Source: Rickettsia typhi (lineage in GTDB: Bacteria > Pseudomonadota > Alphaproteobacteria > Rickettsiales > Rickettsiaceae). Taken from it: 16,420 bases of DNA. The stretch lies in the NCBI GenBank assembly GCA_945907105.1, contig CAMDSB010000026.1, positions 1 to 16,420 of the forward strand, written 5' to 3'. Of this stretch, positions 15,074 through 16,420 are shown in pieces. Both the position numbers and the translations under genes were made by a program. The number at the start of each line of letters is the position of its first letter. Positions within the stretch are counted from its first letter, which is position 1. The notes under the pieces were generated by a model. It saw only the letters and a program-made list of their open reading frames with translations. It made no database searches and had not been told where the DNA came from.

Positions 15074-16420
15074 CTAGCTTATTGGCACAGTGAAGTAAAA
15101 GCTTGACCCTGAATAGTTGTCACTCTCAGCCCAGATCTTTCCGTCATGGATCTTGATAATTTTTTCAATCAAAGCCAACCCAATACCTCGTCCTCCAGCT
15201 GGCGTTTTAGTTTTTGAGCTTACTGTGAATGTATTGAATATAGTAATTAACTCATCTTGTGGAATACCAATTCCTTGATCAATAATTTCAAACCGTACAT
15301 TATTACCAGGCACCTCGCCTAAATTTATAGTGATAGGTTTGCCTTTGCCGTAAATTGCCGCATTGCTAATTAAATTGTCAATGGCTTGAGTCATATAATA
15401 CTTATCACAAGAAGCTACTATACCATCTGCGATGTTAAGCTTAAATTCTGTTGGAGTTTCGTCTGAGAATATTTTCTTATAAAGCATCGTACGCTCTCTA
15501 ACTAATTTGCTTAAATTAAGCGGCTGTTTATTCAACTCATAAGTAAGAGTAGATAGTTTTGATAAATCAGTCATACCATGAACATAGGTCTTTAGGCGAT
15601 CGCCACTATTGATTATATCTTTAATAACACCCTTGATTTTATTCGCATCTAAATTATCATAATATGAATATAAGACATCACATAGGCTTAAAACTACAGT
15701 TAGTGGAGTATTGGTTTCATGCGGCAGATTACGAATGAACTCATTTTTCATGTCTTTATTCTTTAGCATCTCAATTTTCATTAGTCGAATTTGTTCTTGC
15801 AAATAAAGTTCTTTCTCCTTTAGAATCCCCTCTTTAGCCTCTTTTTCCTGAAATTCCCGCTCGATAACAGTCATTTTATCAATAATGCTGTCACATAGAC
15901 GCCAGGATTCTTTGTTTGCGACATCAAGCTCTTCGGCTTTCTCTTCCCAATGAGCCGCCTTCTCTTCCGTAGCTTTTAGGTGCTCCTGTTGAGGTTTAAA
16001 AAAGGCTATAAGAATTCCTCCCACTAACAGCAATAAATAAGTTACCTTAAACTGCAAAGTACCTAAATTAGTATCAAGATTCTCAATGCCAGTATACCAC
16101 TTAAAGAAGTATACACTTGTTACTATTCCGCTAACTATTAAAAATAAAGCTACGTGCCAACGGACAAGCATAGCAAGAACCACCATACTGAGCAAAAAGA
16201 TCATTAGCTGAAATTGACCAAAATTACTTATAATTACTTGCAAACCTCCGACAAAAGCTAAGATATAAAACAATCCAATAATCCAAAATACTGAAATAAA
16301 TTTATCGCTTCTAAAAGTTGAAGGCCAAATTGGATAAGTTAAAAAGGCAGAAGATGACAATAATACTGAATGATATATAAATTCTATAATTTTACTATAT
16401 TGTTGGCGAATTTCTATAGG
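15074..16420 (-). CDS. Multi-TM sensor histidine kinase, 5' part outside window
   Basis: The frame is open to the right edge, so the N-terminus is missing; 448 residues are visible and the TTG at 16360 is not a credible start. Visible residues about 42-64, 68-84, 88-107 and 123-141 are membrane helices. They are followed by a Glu/Lys-rich coiled coil (about 145-225). The kinase core has an H-box PHETNTPLT with His234, an N-box AIDNLISNAA (Asn349, Asn353), a G1 box DQGIGIP (381-387), and a G2 box GGRGIGLAL (409-417). There is no receiver domain after it, so a partner regulator must be elsewhere. The multi-helix sensor recalls LuxN/CqsS-type or symporter-fused kinases of intracellular alphaproteobacteria, but the missing end prevents a firm family call. 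It converges on virB9 with only 26 bp between stops. Confidence 0.88.
   Translation of the reverse strand, partial: PIEIRQQYSKIIEFIYHSVLLSSSAFLTYPIWPSTFRSDKFISVFWIIGLFYILAFVGGLQVIISNFGQFQLMIFLLSMVVLAMLVRWHVALFLIVSGIVTSVYFFKWYTGIENLDTNLGTLQFKVTYLLLLVGGILIAFFKPQQEHLKATEEKAAHWEEKAEELDVANKESWRLCDSIIDKMTVIEREFQEKEAKEGILKEKELYLQEQIRLMKIEMLKNKDMKNEFIRNLPHETNTPLTVVLSLCDVLYSYYDNLDANKIKGVIKDIINSGDRLKTYVHGMTDLSKLSTLTYELNKQPLNLSKLVRERTMLYKKIFSDETPTEFKLNIADGIVASCDKYYMTQAIDNLISNAAIYGKGKPITINLGEVPGNNVRFEIIDQGIGIPQDELITIFNTFTVSSKTKTPAGGRGIGLALIEKIIKIHDGKIWAESDNYSGSSFYFTVPIS

Noticed and set aside
1..16420. CRISPR array, insertion sequence or prophage
   Set aside because: No regularly spaced repeats, transposase or integrase motifs, or terminal inverted repeats with target duplications were seen.

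Overview
The window is AT-rich alphaproteobacterial DNA. The gene content points to Rickettsiales, most likely a Rickettsiaceae-like or related intracellular lineage. Three things suggest this: a rickettsial-type VirB7-like lipoprotein with VirB8 and VirB9 of the P-type (vir) type IV secretion system, a ProP-like MFS carrier of the kind common in Rickettsia, and compact housekeeping genes separated by AT-rich gaps. I cannot name the genus from sequence alone. Two genes that may be lineage-restricted (3410-3901 and 10735-12063) are unrecognised.

Layout. Positions 1-3030 hold sdhE (minus strand), divergent from dnaA-dnaN (plus strand), the replication initiator and sliding clamp. Positions 3031-4948 hold a gap of about 380 bp with a hairpin, an unrecognised 163-residue membrane-anchored protein, a strong 13-bp inverted repeat acting as a shared terminator, and ftsY on the minus strand. 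Positions 5187-7478 hold a D-3-hydroxybutyrate dehydrogenase (minus), divergent from a 52-residue zinc-finger protein and a 12-TM-type MFS transporter (plus). Positions 7587-10614 are a tight operon of mutL, lipB and a DUF218/YdcF-like gene, joined by TAATG and ATGA overlaps.

Positions 10735-16420 are the most interesting part. On the minus strand lie a 59-residue VirB7-like lipoprotein gene and, 59 bp downstream of it, a 442-residue basic protein with two hydrophobic blocks and an internal repeat. Across a divergent intergenic region, on the plus strand, are a tiny secreted His-rich protein and then a coupled virB8-virB9 pair. A multi-TM sensor histidine kinase converges on virB9 from the minus strand and runs off the right edge of the window. 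virB10, virB11 and virD4 are not present here, so the secretion genes are split, or this is the duplicated VirB8/VirB9 set known from Rickettsiales.

How they work together: most genes are independent housekeeping functions (replication, repair, membrane targeting, lipoylation, respiratory complex assembly, solute uptake). The VirB7/8/9 proteins would form part of the envelope-spanning secretion channel. The His-rich protein and the 442-residue protein sit among them and could be accessory or substrate proteins, but that link is positional inference only.
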